Positions 9,274 to 19,655 of a DNA stretch of 64,000 nt are shown here, piece by piece (position 1 is the stretch's first letter; the number at the start of each line of letters is the position of its first letter). The notes below the pieces were generated by a model, which saw nothing but the letters and a program-made list of their open reading frames with translations, searched no databases and was not told the DNA's origin. This stretch comes from Propionibacteriaceae bacterium (GTDB lineage Bacteria; Actinomycetota; Actinomycetes; Propionibacteriales; Propionibacteriaceae), in contig JAISHO010000018.1 of NCBI GenBank assembly GCA_031262485.1, forward strand, positions 17,307 through 81,306, written 5' to 3'. Both the position numbers and the translations under genes were made by a program.

Positions 9274-9279
9274 TGATGC

Positions 9280-9287
9280 AAGGAGGG
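9280..9287 (+). promoter_or_regulatory. Shine-Dalgarno sequence deciding the gltB start
   Basis: AAGGAGGG at 9280-9287 stands 6 nt before the ATG at 9294. This favours that ATG over the cluster of ATGs at 9270-9278, which overlaps the end of lgt. Confidence 0.7.
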
Positions 9288-9293
9288 TTGCCA

Positions 9294-12200
9294 ATGGTCG
9301 AGCCGCAGGGCCTCTATTCCCCCGAATTCGAGCATGAGGCCTGTGGGGTCGGTTTCGTCGCCCGGCTCGACGGCGAACGCACCCACGAGGTCGTCGAACA
9401 AGGCCTCACCGTCCTGGCCAACCTCGATCACCGGGGCGCCACCGGCGCCGATCCGGCCGCCGGGGACGGGGCCGGGATCCTCGTTCAGATGCCGGACGCC
9501 TTCTTCCGCCAGGTCTTCCCCTTCGACCTGCCCGAAGCGGGGCACTACGCCGTCGGCATGGCCTTCCTGCCGCCTGATCCGCGCCAACGCGACGCCGCCA
9601 AGGCCGGGATCGCCCACATCGCCAGCCAAGAGGGTTTGCGCGTTCTCGGATGGCGCGAGTTGCCGACTGAACCGGAAGGCCTCAGCCCCATCACGTTGGA
9701 ATCGATGCCCTGTTTCGAGCAGGTCGTCGTCGAGCCCTATGACGACGCCTCCGGCGTGACACTCGACCGCATGGTCTACCCGCTGCGCCGACGCGCCGAG
9801 ACGGAATTCGACGTCTACTTCTCCTCCTTCGCCTCGCGCACCATCGTCTACAAGGGCATGGTGACGACCTCGCAGTTGGAGTCGTTCTTCCCCGACCTGC
9901 ACGATCCCGCCTTCGCCAGCGCGCTGGCGCTCGTCCACTCGCGCTTCTCGACCAACACGTTCCCCTCGTGGAAGCTGGCCCACCCCTACCGGCTGCTCGC
10001 CCACAACGGGGAGATCAACACGGTGCGCGGCAACCGCAACTGGATGCGGGCTCGGGAATCGCTCCTGGCCAGCGATCTCATCCCCGGCGACATCGAGCGA
10101 CTCTTCCCCATCTGCACGGCCGGGGGATCCGACTCCGCCTCGCTCGACGAGGTCTTCGAGTTGCTCTATCTCTCCGGGCGCAGCCTGGCCCACTCGATCC
10201 TCATGATGATCCCGGAGGCCTGGCAGGGCGATCCGGCGATCGAGGAGAAACGGCTCGATTTCTACCGCTACCACGCCTCCCTCATGGAGCCGTGGGACGG
10301 CCCGGCGGCGGTCGCTTTCACCGACGGCGTCCAGATCGGCGCCACCCTTGATCGCAACGGATTACGCCCGGCGCGCTATTGGGTGACGAAATCGGGGCTC
10401 GTCGTCTTCGCCTCCGAGGCCGGCGTGCTCGATCTGCCCCAAGACGAGATCGCCGAGAAGGGGCGCCTCAAACCGGGCCGGATCCTCCTCATCGATCTGG
10501 AGAACCACACGATCCTCGACGACAACGAGGTCAAACGTCAGCTGGCCGACGAGCACCCCTACGGTCAATGGCTGGCTAAGAACAACATCAACATCTCAGA
10601 GCTGCCGGAGCGCCAGCACATCGTCCACTCCCACGCCTCGGTCACCCGGCGCCAACGCCTCTTCGGCTACACCAACGAGGAGCTTCGTCTCATCGTCGCC
10701 CCGATGGCGAACACCGGCGCCGAAGCGATCGGCTCGATGGGCGACGACACCCCCTTGGCGGTGCTGTCGCGGCGCCCCAAGCTGCTCTTCGACTATTTCC
10801 GTCAGCTCTTCGCCCAGGTGACGAACCCGCCGCTCGACGCCATCCGCGAGGAGATGGTGACGTCGCTGTCGCGCTCGCTCGGCCCGGAGCGCAACCTGCT
10901 CGAACCGGTCGCCGAATCGTGCCGTCAGATCATCATCGATTTCCCCATCCTCGATTCCGACGAGTTGGCCAAGATCGTCCGGATCCACCATGACGGCGGT
11001 GTGTCCGGCTACCGCTCGAAGATCCTGCGCGGGCTGTTCCCGGTCGAAGACGGCGCCGCCGGGTTGCAGGCCGCCCTCGAGCGGATCTGTCAGGAGGCCG
11101 ACGAGGCGATCGCGGCCGGGGCGCAGATCCTCGTGCTGACCGACCGTCACTCCACCGCGGACTTGGCGCCGATCCCGTCGCTCCTCTTCACCTCCGCGAT
11201 CCACCACCATCTCGTGCGGCAGAAGACGCGCACCCAGGTCGGGCTCGTCGTCGAAGCCGGCGACGTCCGCGAGGTCCACCACGTCGCCTGCCTCATCGGC
11301 TACGGCGCCGCCGCCGTCAACCCCTATCTCGTCTTCGAATCGGCTGAAGATCTGGCCCGCCACGAGATCTACGTCGACCAGACCCCCGACGAGGCGGTCG
11401 CCCAAGTGCGCAAAGCCCTCGGCAAAGGGGTGCTCAAGGTGATGTCGAAGATGGGAATCTCGACGATCGCCTCCTACACCGGAGCCCAAGTCTTCGAGGC
11501 GATCGGGCTCTCCAGCGCACTGGTCGAACGCCATTTCACCGGGACTCCGTCGCGCATCGAGGGCGTCGGGCTGGCCGAGATCGCCGAGGAGGTGCGCCGC
11601 CGCCACGCCGACGCCTACCCGCCCAACAGCGTCCCCCAGGCCCACCGCAGTCTGCGCACCGGAGGCGATTACAAGTGGCGGCGCGAGGGCGAGGAGCACC
11701 TTTTCGATCCCGAGGCCGTCTTCCGTCTCCAGCACGCGGTTCGCACCGGCTCCTATGAGGCCTACAAGCGTTTCAGCCAGCGGATCGACGGCCGCTCCGC
11801 CGAGTTGCTCACCTTGCGCGGCATGTTCAAGCTCGACTCCGCTCGCCCGCCGGTTCCTCTGGAAGAGGTCGAGCCGGCCAGCGCCATCCTCGCCCGCTTC
11901 GCCACCGGCGCCATGAGCTACGGCTCGATCAGCTACGAGGCGCACGTCACCTTGGCCAAGGCGATGAACCGGCTCGGCGCCAAGTCCAACACCGGCGAGG
12001 GCGGCGAGGACGCCGAACGGCTCCATGACCCTGAGATCCGCTCGGCCATCAAACAGGTCGCCTCCGGGCGTTTCGGCGTCACGAGCGATTACCTCAGCCA
12101 CGCCGACGACATCCAGATCAAGATGGCCCAGGGCGCCAAGCCGGGGGAGGGCGGGCAGTTGCCCGGGCCCAAGGTCTACCCCTGGGTCGCGAAAACCCGC

Positions 12201-13799
12201 CATTCCACCCCGGGGGTCGGCCTCATCTCACCGCCGCCCCACCACGACATCTACTCGATCGAGGATCTCAAGCAGCTGATCCACGATCTCAAGTGCGCCA
12301 ACCCCCAGGCGAGGATCCACGTCAAACTGGTCGGCGAGGTCGGGGTCGGCACCGTCGCGGCCGGGGTGGCCAAGGCCAAGGCCGACGTCGTCCTCATCTC
12401 CGGCCATGACGGCGGCACCGGGGCGGCTCCCTTGACCTCCGTCAAACACGCCGGCGGGCCGTGGGAGCTCGGCTTGGCCGAGACGCAGCAGACCCTCATG
12501 CTCAACGGTTTGCGCGATCGCATCGTCATCCAGACCGACGGCCAGCTCAAGACGGGCCGTGACGTCCTCGTCGCCGCCCTGCTCGGAGCCGAGGAGTTTG
12601 GTTTCGCCACCGCCCCGCTCGTGGCCGAGGGCTGCGTCATGATGCGGGCCTGCCATCTCGACACCTGTCCGGTCGGGATCGCCACTCAGAATCCGAAACT
12701 GCGCGAGCACTTCCGGGGCGAACCGGAGCACGTCATGCGCTACTTCGAATTCGTCGCCGAAGAGGTCCGCGAGGGCCTGGCCGATCTCGGTTTCCGTTCC
12801 CTCGGCGAGGCGATCGGGCGCAGCGACGTCATCGACGTCGACCAGGCGGTCAGCCACTGGAAGAGCCACGGGATCGATCTGGCGCCGATCCTCCACCGGG
12901 TCGAGACCGACGGCCCGCTGCACCACGTCACGACCCAAGACCACGGCCTCGACGACAGCCTCGACGTCGCGCTCTTGGCCGCGATCCGCCCCGCCCTCGA
13001 CCACGGCGAGCCCGTCCAGGTGACGACGGCGATCCGCAACGTCGACCGCACCGTCGGGACGATCCTCGGCCATGAGGTGACGATGGCGACGAAGGGCGCC
13101 GGTTTGGACGAGGGGCTCATCGACATCACCTTCACCGGCACCGCTGGGCAGAGCTTCGCCGCCTTCACTCCGCGCGGGATGACCTTGCGCCTCGTCGGCG
13201 ACGCCAACGACTACCTGGCCAAGGGCTTGTCCGGGGCGATCGTGGCGGTTTCGCCACCGCCGGAGGCGACCTTCGTGGCCGAGGACCAGATCATCGTCGG
13301 CAATGTCGTCGCCTACGGCGCCACGTCGGGGGAGATCTACGTCCGCGGGCACGCCGGGGAACGTTTCGCCGTGCGCAACTCGGGGGCCAGCGCCGTCGTC
13401 GAGGGCGTCGGCGACCACGCCTGCGAATACATGACCGGCGGCGAGGTGCTCATCTGCGGCCCGACCGGGCGCAACGTCGCGGCGGGCATGTCCGGCGGCG
13501 TGGCCTGGGTGCTCGACCTCGATCCGGCCCGTCTCAATCCTGGCTTGGTCGATCCGGTCCCTCCCGATAAGAAAGCCGTCGAACGGATCCGGGAACTTCT
13601 CGCCCGGCACGAGGAGATGACCGGCTCCGCGGTGGCCGAACGCCTCCTCGCTCTGAGCGACGAAGAGCTGGCCTTGCGTTTCACCACGCTCGTGCCGCGT
13701 GATTACGCCCGCGTCATCGCGGCCCGTGACGCCGCGCTGGCCCAGGGTTTGAGCGATGCCGATGTGACGGCGACGATGATGGAGGCGGCCCATGGCTGA
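9294..13799 (+). CDS. gltB: glutamate synthase (NADPH) large subunit
   Basis: 1501 residues from ATG 9294. With GltD it converts 2-oxoglutarate and glutamine to two glutamates. The N-terminal Ntn glutaminase begins after a 16-residue propeptide at Cys17 (HEA-CGVGF). The FMN-binding synthase domain includes [21 protein letters not shown] and SGHDGGTGA, and the 3Fe-4S cysteines lie in [16 protein letters not shown]. The C-terminal GXGXG beta-helix domain ends the protein. Length and domain order are normal for bacterial GltB. The last 8 bp overlap gltD, and the gene is expressed in a compact run from hisI to the membrane protein after dnaE. Confidence 0.97.
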   Translation: MVEPQGLYSPEFEHEACGVGFVARLDGERTHEVVEQGLTVLANLDHRGATGADPAAGDGAGILVQMPDAFFRQVFPFDLPEAGHYAVGMAFLPPDPRQRDAAKAGIAHIASQEGLRVLGWRELPTEPEGLSPITLESMPCFEQVVVEPYDDASGVTLDRMVYPLRRRAETEFDVYFSSFASRTIVYKGMVTTSQLESFFPDLHDPAFASALALVHSRFSTNTFPSWKLAHPYRLLAHNGEINTVRGNRNWMRARESLLASDLIPGDIERLFPICTAGGSDSASLDEVFELLYLSGRSLAHSILMMIPEAWQGDPAIEEKRLDFYRYHASLMEPWDGPAAVAFTDGVQIGATLDRNGLRPARYWVTKSGLVVFASEAGVLDLPQDEIAEKGRLKPGRILLIDLENHTILDDNEVKRQLADEHPYGQWLAKNNINISELPERQHIVHSHASVTRRQRLFGYTNEELRLIVAPMANTGAEAIGSMGDDTPLAVLSRRPKLLFDYFRQLFAQVTNPPLDAIREEMVTSLSRSLGPERNLLEPVAESCRQIIIDFPILDSDELAKIVRIHHDGGVSGYRSKILRGLFPVEDGAAGLQAALERICQEADEAIAAGAQILVLTDRHSTADLAPIPSLLFTSAIHHHLVRQKTRTQVGLVVEAGDVREVHHVACLIGYGAAAVNPYLVFESAEDLARHEIYVDQTPDEAVAQVRKALGKGVLKVMSKMGISTIASYTGAQVFEAIGLSSALVERHFTGTPSRIEGVGLAEIAEEVRRRHADAYPPNSVPQAHRSLRTGGDYKWRREGEEHLFDPEAVFRLQHAVRTGSYEAYKRFSQRIDGRSAELLTLRGMFKLDSARPPVPLEEVEPASAILARFATGAMSYGSISYEAHVTLAKAMNRLGAKSNTGEGGEDAERLHDPEIRSAIKQVASGRFGVTSDYLSHADDIQIKMAQGAKPGEGGQLPGPKVYPWVAKTRHSTPGVGLISPPPHHDIYSIEDLKQLIHDLKCANPQARIHVKLVGEVGVGTVAAGVAKAKADVVLISGHDGGTGAAPLTSVKHAGGPWELGLAETQQTLMLNGLRDRIVIQTDGQLKTGRDVLVAALLGAEEFGFATAPLVAEGCVMMRACHLDTCPVGIATQNPKLREHFRGEPEHVMRYFEFVAEEVREGLADLGFRSLGEAIGRSDVIDVDQAVSHWKSHGIDLAPILHRVETDGPLHHVTTQDHGLDDSLDVALLAAIRPALDHGEPVQVTTAIRNVDRTVGTILGHEVTMATKGAGLDEGLIDITFTGTAGQSFAAFTPRGMTLRLVGDANDYLAKGLSGAIVAVSPPPEATFVAEDQIIVGNVVAYGATSGEIYVRGHAGERFAVRNSGASAVVEGVGDHACEYMTGGEVLICGPTGRNVAAGMSGGVAWVLDLDPARLNPGLVDPVPPDKKAVERIRELLARHEEMTGSAVAERLLALSDEELALRFTTLVPRDYARVIAARDAALAQGLSDADVTATMMEAAHG

Positions 13800-15258
13800 T
13801 CCGCGTGGTTTCATGACCCATCCCCGCCAGGTCGCCGAGCGACGCCCGGTCGACGAGCGTCTGGGCGACTGGGGCGAGGTCTACCCCGGCGGCGCCGGGG
13901 CGGCCTTGGCCGACATCGTCGAGACCCAGGCCTCCCGTTGCATGGATTGCGGGATCCCGTTCTGCCACTCTGGCTGCCCGCTCGGCAACCTCATCCCCGA
14001 GTGGAACGACTTGGTCTGGCGCGGCGATTGGCGCGAGGCCCTCGAACGTCTCCAGGCGACGAACAACTTCCCCGAGATCACCGGTCGGCTCTGCCCGGCG
14101 CCGTGTGAGACGGCCTGCGTCGTCGGCATCTCGCGCGATCCGGTGACGATCAAGAACATCGAGGTCTCGATCATCGACAAGGCCTTCGACGATCTGCGGG
14201 TCGTGCCGGTCCAAACCGCGTGGCACAGCCTCAAAACCGTCGCCGTCGTCGGATCCGGCCCAGCCGGGCTGGCCGCCGCCCAGCAACTGACGCGGATCGG
14301 CCACACGGTGGCCGTCTATGAGCGCGACGACGCCATCGGCGGTCTCATGCGCTATGGCATCCCCGAGTTCAAACTCGAGAAGAAGGTCCTCGACGCCCGT
14401 CTCAAGCAGATGGCCTTGGAGGGCACCGTCTTCAAGCCCGGCGTCGAGATCGGCGCCGACATCGCCTGGAGCGAGCTGCGCAGCCGGTACGAGGCGGTCG
14501 TCATCGCGACCGGTTCCCGGGTGCCGCGCGACCTCGACGTGCCCGGACGCGATCTGACGGGCATCCATCAGGCGATGGAGTATCTGCCCCAAGCCAACCG
14601 GGTCGCCCTCGGCCAGGAGGTCGACGATCAGATCACCGCCGAGGGGCGCCACGTCGTCATCATCGGCGGGGGCGACACCGGGGCCGACTGCCTCGGCACC
14701 GCGTTGCGCCAGGGCGCCGCCGGGGTGACGCAGATCGAGATCATGCCGATGCCGCCGAGCGAACGCCCGGCTCATCAGCCGTGGCCGACCTACCCCATGA
14801 TCTTCCGCATCGCCTCCGCCCACGAGGAGGGCGGCCAGCGCCTCTACGGGCTGTCGACCGCCCAGTTCCTCGGCGACGACGACGGCCGGGTCCGCGGCCT
14901 CGAGGTCGAGGAGGTGACGCTGGAGAACGGCAAGATCGTTCCGGTCAAGGGCTCCGAGCGTGTGCTCGAGGCCGACCTCGTGCTCCTCGCCATGGGCTTC
15001 ACCGGCCCGGAACGCGGTGTCATCGACGAACTCGGTTTGGAGACCGACGAGCGGGGCAACATCGCCCGCGACGACGACTTCCAAACCAACGTCGACGGCG
15101 TCTTCGCCTGCGGCGACGCCGGGCGGGGCCAGTCGCTCATCGTCTGGGCGATCGCCGAGGGCCGGTCGGCCGCCAACGGGGTCGACGCCTACTTGAGCGG
15201 GCGCATCTCGCGCCTGCCCAAACCGCTCACCCCGGGTGTGCGCCCCCTGGCGGCCTGA
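13792..15258 (+). CDS. gltD: glutamate synthase small subunit
   Basis: 488 residues; ATG at 13792, 8 bp inside the end of gltB. It supplies electrons from NADPH to GltB through FAD and 4Fe-4S clusters. The N-terminal cluster cysteines are in [17 protein letters not shown] and [11 protein letters not shown]. The FAD dinucleotide-binding motif is [15 protein letters not shown] and the NADPH one is [13 protein letters not shown]; a final FAD segment is [19 protein letters not shown]. The complete domain set gives high confidence. Its TGA shares a base with the dnaE start (TGATG). Confidence 0.97.
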   Translation: MADPRGFMTHPRQVAERRPVDERLGDWGEVYPGGAGAALADIVETQASRCMDCGIPFCHSGCPLGNLIPEWNDLVWRGDWREALERLQATNNFPEITGRLCPAPCETACVVGISRDPVTIKNIEVSIIDKAFDDLRVVPVQTAWHSLKTVAVVGSGPAGLAAAQQLTRIGHTVAVYERDDAIGGLMRYGIPEFKLEKKVLDARLKQMALEGTVFKPGVEIGADIAWSELRSRYEAVVIATGSRVPRDLDVPGRDLTGIHQAMEYLPQANRVALGQEVDDQITAEGRHVVIIGGGDTGADCLGTALRQGAAGVTQIEIMPMPPSERPAHQPWPTYPMIFRIASAHEEGGQRLYGLSTAQFLGDDDGRVRGLEVEEVTLENGKIVPVKGSERVLEADLVLLAMGFTGPERGVIDELGLETDERGNIARDDDFQTNVDGVFACGDAGRGQSLIVWAIAEGRSAANGVDAYLSGRISRLPKPLTPGVRPLAA

Positions 15259-18200
15259 TGGATTCCTTCGTCCACCTGCACTGCCACACCGAGTTCTCCA
15301 TGCTCGACGGGGCGGCCAAGAACGCTCCCCTCTTCGCCGAAGCCGAACGGCTCGGCATGCCGGCCTTGGCGATGACCGACCATGGCAACATGTTCGGCGC
15401 CTACGAGTTCTTTCAGGTGGCCAAGAAGTCACCGGTCAAACCGATCATCGGGATCGAGGCCTACGTCGCGCCGTCGAGCCGGCACAGCCGGGTCCAGGAG
15501 TTCTGGTCGAAGGGCATCCGCGACGACGCCGACTCCGAGGGCGGCAAAGACGTCTCCGGCGGCGGTCGCTACACCCACATGACGATGTGGGCGGCCGACG
15601 CCACCGGGTTGCGCAACCTGTTCCGCCTCTCCAGCTTGGCCAGCTTCGAGGGCTACTACATGAAGCCGCGGATGGATTTCGAGATCATCTCGCAGTACTC
15701 CGAGGGCATCATCGCGACGACGGGCTGCCCCTCCGGCGCCGTTCAGACGCGTCTGCGGCTGGGCCAATACGACGAGGCCGTCAAGGCCGCCGCGCTCTAC
15801 CGTGACCTCTTCGGACCCGACCGCTATTTCGTCGAGCTCATGGATCATGGGCTGTCGATCGAGACGGAGGTGCGCGCCGACCTCCTCAAACTGGCCAAAG
15901 AGCTCGGCTTGAGGACGGTCGCGACGAACGACTCCCACTACGTGACGGAGGATCAGGCCGACGCTCACGACAACCTCCTGTGCATCGGAGTGGGGCGCAA
16001 CAAGGACGATCCGAAGCGGTTCCGATTCAACGGCTCCGGTTACTTCCTGCGCTCGAGCGAGCAGATGCGCCAGCTGTTCTGGGATCTGCCTGAGGCCTGC
16101 GACACCACCCTCGACATCGCCGAGATGGTGGGGGATTACTCCGAGGTCTTCGACCACGTCGACCGGATGCCCCGCTTCCAGGTGCCCGAGGGCCACACCC
16201 AGGAATCCTGGTTGCGCCACAAGCTCGACGAGGGCGTGGCGTTGCGTTACGGCGCCAACCCGCCCCAGGAGGTGCTCGATCGGATCGAGACGGAACTGGC
16301 CGTCATCGAGCCGCTCGGCTTCTCGCCCTACTTCCTCATCGTCTCCGACATCTGCCGCTTCGCCCGCGACAACGGCATCCGGATCGGGCCGGGCCGTGGC
16401 TCGGCCACCGGCTCGATGGTCGCCTACTTGACGCGTATCACCGAGTTGGATCCGATCGAGCACGGGCTCATCTTCGAACGCTTCCTCAACCCGGAGCGGG
16501 TCAGCCCCCCCGACGTCGACCTCGACGTCGACGACCGTCACCGCGATCGCATCATCGCCTACTTCGCCGACACCTACGGCTCGGAGTACACCGCCCAGGT
16601 CAACACCTTCTCGACGATCAAAGCCAAGAACGCGATCAAGGATTCCAGCCGCATCCTCGGCTATCCCTTCGCCATGGGGGAGAAGATCGTCAAGGCGATG
16701 CCGAACGACCCGACGGGCAAGGTCAAACTGCCGGATCTCTTCGATCCAAACAGCTCCCACTACGCCGAAGGCCATGATTTCCGAGCCCTGTACGACGCCG
16801 ATCCCGACGTCCGCCGGGTCGTCGAGACGGGCAAGGGGATCGAGGGCCTGACCCGCGGCACCGGCGTCCACGCCGCCGCCGTCATCCTCTCCTCGGCTCC
16901 TCTGCTCGACCTCATCCCGCTCCACATGCGCGAGGACGGCGTGCGCCTGACCGGCTTCTCCTACCCGCAGTGCGAGGAGATGGGGCTCATGAAGATGGAT
17001 GTCTTGGGGTTGCGCAACCTCGGCATCCTCGACCATGCCCTCGCCCTCATCGAACAGAACCAGCACACCGACATCGATCTGCTCAGCCTCCCCCTCGACG
17101 ACGCCGCGACCTACGCCATGCTGGGCCGGGCCGAGACGCTCGGCGTCTTCCAACTCGACGGCGGCCCGATGCGCCAGCTGCTGCGCCAGATGGGCCCGAC
17201 CCGGTTCGAGGACATCGCCGCCGTCCTCGCCCTCTACCGGCCCGGCCCGATGGCGGCCAACGCCCACATCCACTACGCCGAGCGCAAGAACGGGCGCGAG
17301 AAGGTCGAGCCGATCCATCCCGAGTTGGCCGAGGCCCTCGAGCCGATCCTCGGATCGACCTTCCACCTGCTCATCTATCAAGAGCAGCTCATGGCGATCG
17401 CCCGCGAGTTGGCCGGCTACACCTATGGCGGCGCCGATCTCTTGCGCCGGGCCATGGGCAAGAAGAAGAAAGAGATCATCGAGAAGGAGTACGAGCCCTT
17501 CAAACAGGGGATGGCCGAGCACGGTTATTCGCCGGCCGCGACGAAGGCGCTGTGGGATGTCATGGCGCCGTTCGCCGAGTACGCCTTCAACAAATCCCAC
17601 ACCGCCGGATACGGGCTCGTCAGCTATTGGACGGCCTACCTCAAGTGCCACTATCCGGCTGAATACATGTCGGCCGTCCTCCAGTCGGTCGCCGATGACA
17701 AGGACAAATCCGCCGTCTACCTGGCGGAGTGCCGACGCATGGGGCTGACGGTGCTGCCGCCCGACGTCAACGAGTCCGACGCCATGTTCACCCCGATCGG
17801 CTCCGACAGCATCCGGTTCGGGTTGACGGCGGTCCGCAACGTCGGGGCCAACGTCGTCGACGCGATCGTGCGGGCGCGCAACGAGAAGGGCAAACCGAAG
17901 GATTACTACGAATTCCTCGAACACTGCCCCTCGACGGTCTGCAACAAACGCGTCATCGAATCGCTCATTAAAGCGGGCGCCTTCGACTCGATGGGGGCGC
18001 CGCGACGGGCTCTCTTCACCGTGATGGAGGGCTCGCTCGAGCAGATCAACGACATCAAGAAGAACGAGGCGATGGGCCAAGACGATCTCTTCGGCGCCTT
18101 CCTGGCCGAGGGCGAGGCCAGCCCGCTCTCTCACTTCGAACCGATCCCCGACGTGCCTGAGTGGGACAAACGTGTCAAACTCGCCTTCGAACGCGAGATG

Positions 18201-18797
18201 CTCGGTCTCTACGTCTCCGACCATCCCCTCAACGGGCTCGACGGGGTCATCGCCGCCCATCGCGATGTCACCCTCAGCAGTGTGGCCAACGGCTCGGTCG
18301 AGGGACGGACGACCTTGGCCGGGCTCATCACCTCCGTCACTCGGCGGACGACGAAGAAGGGCGACCCCTGGGCTCAGGTCACCCTGGAGGATCTCGACAC
18401 CTCGGTGCAGATCAACTTCTTCCCCAAGGCCTACCTCGAATACGGCGCCATCCTCGCCCCCGACACCGTCGTTCAGGTGCAGGGGAGGGTCAACCCGCGC
18501 GACGAGGGGGTCGACATCTCGGCCGAGCGGGTCGTCACCGTCGACACCGACGTGGAGGGCGCCCAACCGGTCACCCTGAGCCTGCCCGTGGGGAAGGTGA
18601 CGCGCAGCCTCGTGGGAGACATCAAGGGGATCCTCGGCTCCTATCCCGGCTCCTGCCAAGTGTGGCTCCAGATGAGCGACAACCGTCGGATCAAGACTTT
18701 CACCCTCCATGACAAGGTCGACGGTTCCTCGGCCCTCATCTCCGATCTCAAAGCCTTGCTCGGCCCCAGCGGCGTCGGCGTGGGACGCCCCCGATGA
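15258..18797 (+). CDS. dnaE: DNA polymerase III alpha subunit
   Basis: 1179 residues from the ATG at 15258 ([15 protein letters not shown]); the upstream part of the frame is a shadow of gltD. This is the replicative DNA polymerase catalytic subunit. An N-terminal PHP domain (HLHCHTEFSMLDG, with metal-binding His/Asp residues such as MTDHGNM) precedes the polymerase palm, whose catalytic acidic residues are in SPPDVDLDVDDRHRD (about residues 417-431). GPGRGSATGS, a FNKSHTAGYGL fingers segment, a tandem helix-hairpin-helix region and a C-terminal OB fold (TLAGLITSVTRRTTKKG) follow. It matches the actinobacterial DnaE1 type. It overlaps its neighbours on both sides, so translation is probably coupled. 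Confidence 0.97.
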   Translation: MDSFVHLHCHTEFSMLDGAAKNAPLFAEAERLGMPALAMTDHGNMFGAYEFFQVAKKSPVKPIIGIEAYVAPSSRHSRVQEFWSKGIRDDADSEGGKDVSGGGRYTHMTMWAADATGLRNLFRLSSLASFEGYYMKPRMDFEIISQYSEGIIATTGCPSGAVQTRLRLGQYDEAVKAAALYRDLFGPDRYFVELMDHGLSIETEVRADLLKLAKELGLRTVATNDSHYVTEDQADAHDNLLCIGVGRNKDDPKRFRFNGSGYFLRSSEQMRQLFWDLPEACDTTLDIAEMVGDYSEVFDHVDRMPRFQVPEGHTQESWLRHKLDEGVALRYGANPPQEVLDRIETELAVIEPLGFSPYFLIVSDICRFARDNGIRIGPGRGSATGSMVAYLTRITELDPIEHGLIFERFLNPERVSPPDVDLDVDDRHRDRIIAYFADTYGSEYTAQVNTFSTIKAKNAIKDSSRILGYPFAMGEKIVKAMPNDPTGKVKLPDLFDPNSSHYAEGHDFRALYDADPDVRRVVETGKGIEGLTRGTGVHAAAVILSSAPLLDLIPLHMREDGVRLTGFSYPQCEEMGLMKMDVLGLRNLGILDHALALIEQNQHTDIDLLSLPLDDAATYAMLGRAETLGVFQLDGGPMRQLLRQMGPTRFEDIAAVLALYRPGPMAANAHIHYAERKNGREKVEPIHPELAEALEPILGSTFHLLIYQEQLMAIARELAGYTYGGADLLRRAMGKKKKEIIEKEYEPFKQGMAEHGYSPAATKALWDVMAPFAEYAFNKSHTAGYGLVSYWTAYLKCHYPAEYMSAVLQSVADDKDKSAVYLAECRRMGLTVLPPDVNESDAMFTPIGSDSIRFGLTAVRNVGANVVDAIVRARNEKGKPKDYYEFLEHCPSTVCNKRVIESLIKAGAFDSMGAPRRALFTVMEGSLEQINDIKKNEAMGQDDLFGAFLAEGEASPLSHFEPIPDVPEWDKRVKLAFEREMLGLYVSDHPLNGLDGVIAAHRDVTLSSVANGSVEGRTTLAGLITSVTRRTTKKGDPWAQVTLEDLDTSVQINFFPKAYLEYGAILAPDTVVQVQGRVNPRDEGVDISAERVVTVDTDVEGAQPVTLSLPVGKVTRSLVGDIKGILGSYPGSCQVWLQMSDNRRIKTFTLHDKVDGSSALISDLKALLGPSGVGVGRPR

Positions 18798-19570
18798 CCA
18801 CCGAACGGGGCCCCGCTTCTGCGGCTGCTGAGACGAACGCCCGGCGCGATGTCGTGGTGGACTCACTGCCTCCGCCCCGTGGACCCGCCTCACCGGGCCC
18901 CGCCCCTTCGTCCCATCGCCCGCAGCGGACCGCGCGCCGGGCTTGGCGTCCGAGTCGTGCCTCCCGGCTGCCGTCGTTGTCTGGTCTCGGCGCCGGGGTC
19001 TCCGGGCGGATCGCGGCGGCCCGTTCCTCGGGGCGGTTGGCCCGGTTCGGGATCGCGTTCGCCATCACGCTCGTCATCGGGCTGCTGCTCGGCGTCCTCT
19101 GGTCGCAGATCGTCGATCTGCCCTCGTACACCATCCAAGAAGATTTCTTGGCCAATATGGGGGAGGCGGGCTTGACGGACGTCTTCGCGATCGACGCCTG
19201 GTATGTCGGTCTCGGCCTGGTCGGCGGCGCCATGCTCGGCGCGCTGGTGTGGTGGTGGTTCGGCGACCTCGGCTGGCCGGTCGCCTTCATCGCCGCCGGC
19301 GCCGGATCGCTCGCCGGCTTCGTCTGTCGCGCCACCGGGGAACTGGTCGGTCCGGGCAACTTGGCCGAGCGGGTCGCCTCGGCCAACGTCGGAGACCAGG
19401 TGCCGATCGAGTTCACGAGCCATGTCGGCGTCGCCGTCGTCGTCTGGGCCATGGCCGCCCTCTTGCCCGTCATGATCGGCTCCTCGCTGACGCGTGACAA
19501 GCCGCCAGTGGCGGCCCGGGCGACCGAAGGTCACGGAGGCGACGAACCGGCCGGAGAACGCGCGATCTGA
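18794..19570 (+). CDS. hypothetical four-helix membrane protein
   Basis: 258 residues; ATG overlaps the dnaE stop (ATGA, 18794-18797). About 80 N-terminal residues are Pro/Arg/Ala-rich and probably cytoplasmic. They are followed by about four hydrophobic segments: FGIAFAITLVIGLLLGVLW, VGLGLVGGAMLGALVWWWF, a VAFIAAGAGSLAGFV stretch and HVGVAVVVWAMAALLPVMI. The loop with PSYTIQEDFLANM is probably outside the cell. I do not recognise the family; small integral membrane proteins of unknown role are common after dnaE or near his genes in actinobacteria. It ends the overlapping hisI-to-dnaE run, 85 nt before hisD. Confidence 0.75.
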   Translation: MTTERGPASAAAETNARRDVVVDSLPPPRGPASPGPAPSSHRPQRTARRAWRPSRASRLPSLSGLGAGVSGRIAAARSSGRLARFGIAFAITLVIGLLLGVLWSQIVDLPSYTIQEDFLANMGEAGLTDVFAIDAWYVGLGLVGGAMLGALVWWWFGDLGWPVAFIAAGAGSLAGFVCRATGELVGPGNLAERVASANVGDQVPIEFTSHVGVAVVVWAMAALLPVMIGSSLTRDKPPVAARATEGHGGDEPAGERAI

Positions 19571-19643
19571 CGGCGCCGCAGCTCACGACGGGCGACTTCG
19601 TATCGCTGCGGGACGGCGCGCCGTCAGGGTGGGGGCCACCGCG

Positions 19644-19655
19644 TAAACTGACCCC
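19644..19655 (+). promoter_or_regulatory. -10 element of the his operon, predicted leaderless
   Basis: TAAACT at 19644-19649 is followed by 6 nt and the GTG at 19656. With no leader RNA there is no room for a classical his attenuator. Confidence 0.5.

Noticed and set aside
15429..18893. Very long open frame opposite dnaE (1154 codons) and similar ones opposite gltB (10596-12203, 12228-13814)
   Set aside because: They are mirror images of real genes created by high GC at third positions; their translations are rich in Arg, Asp and Gly and match no family.
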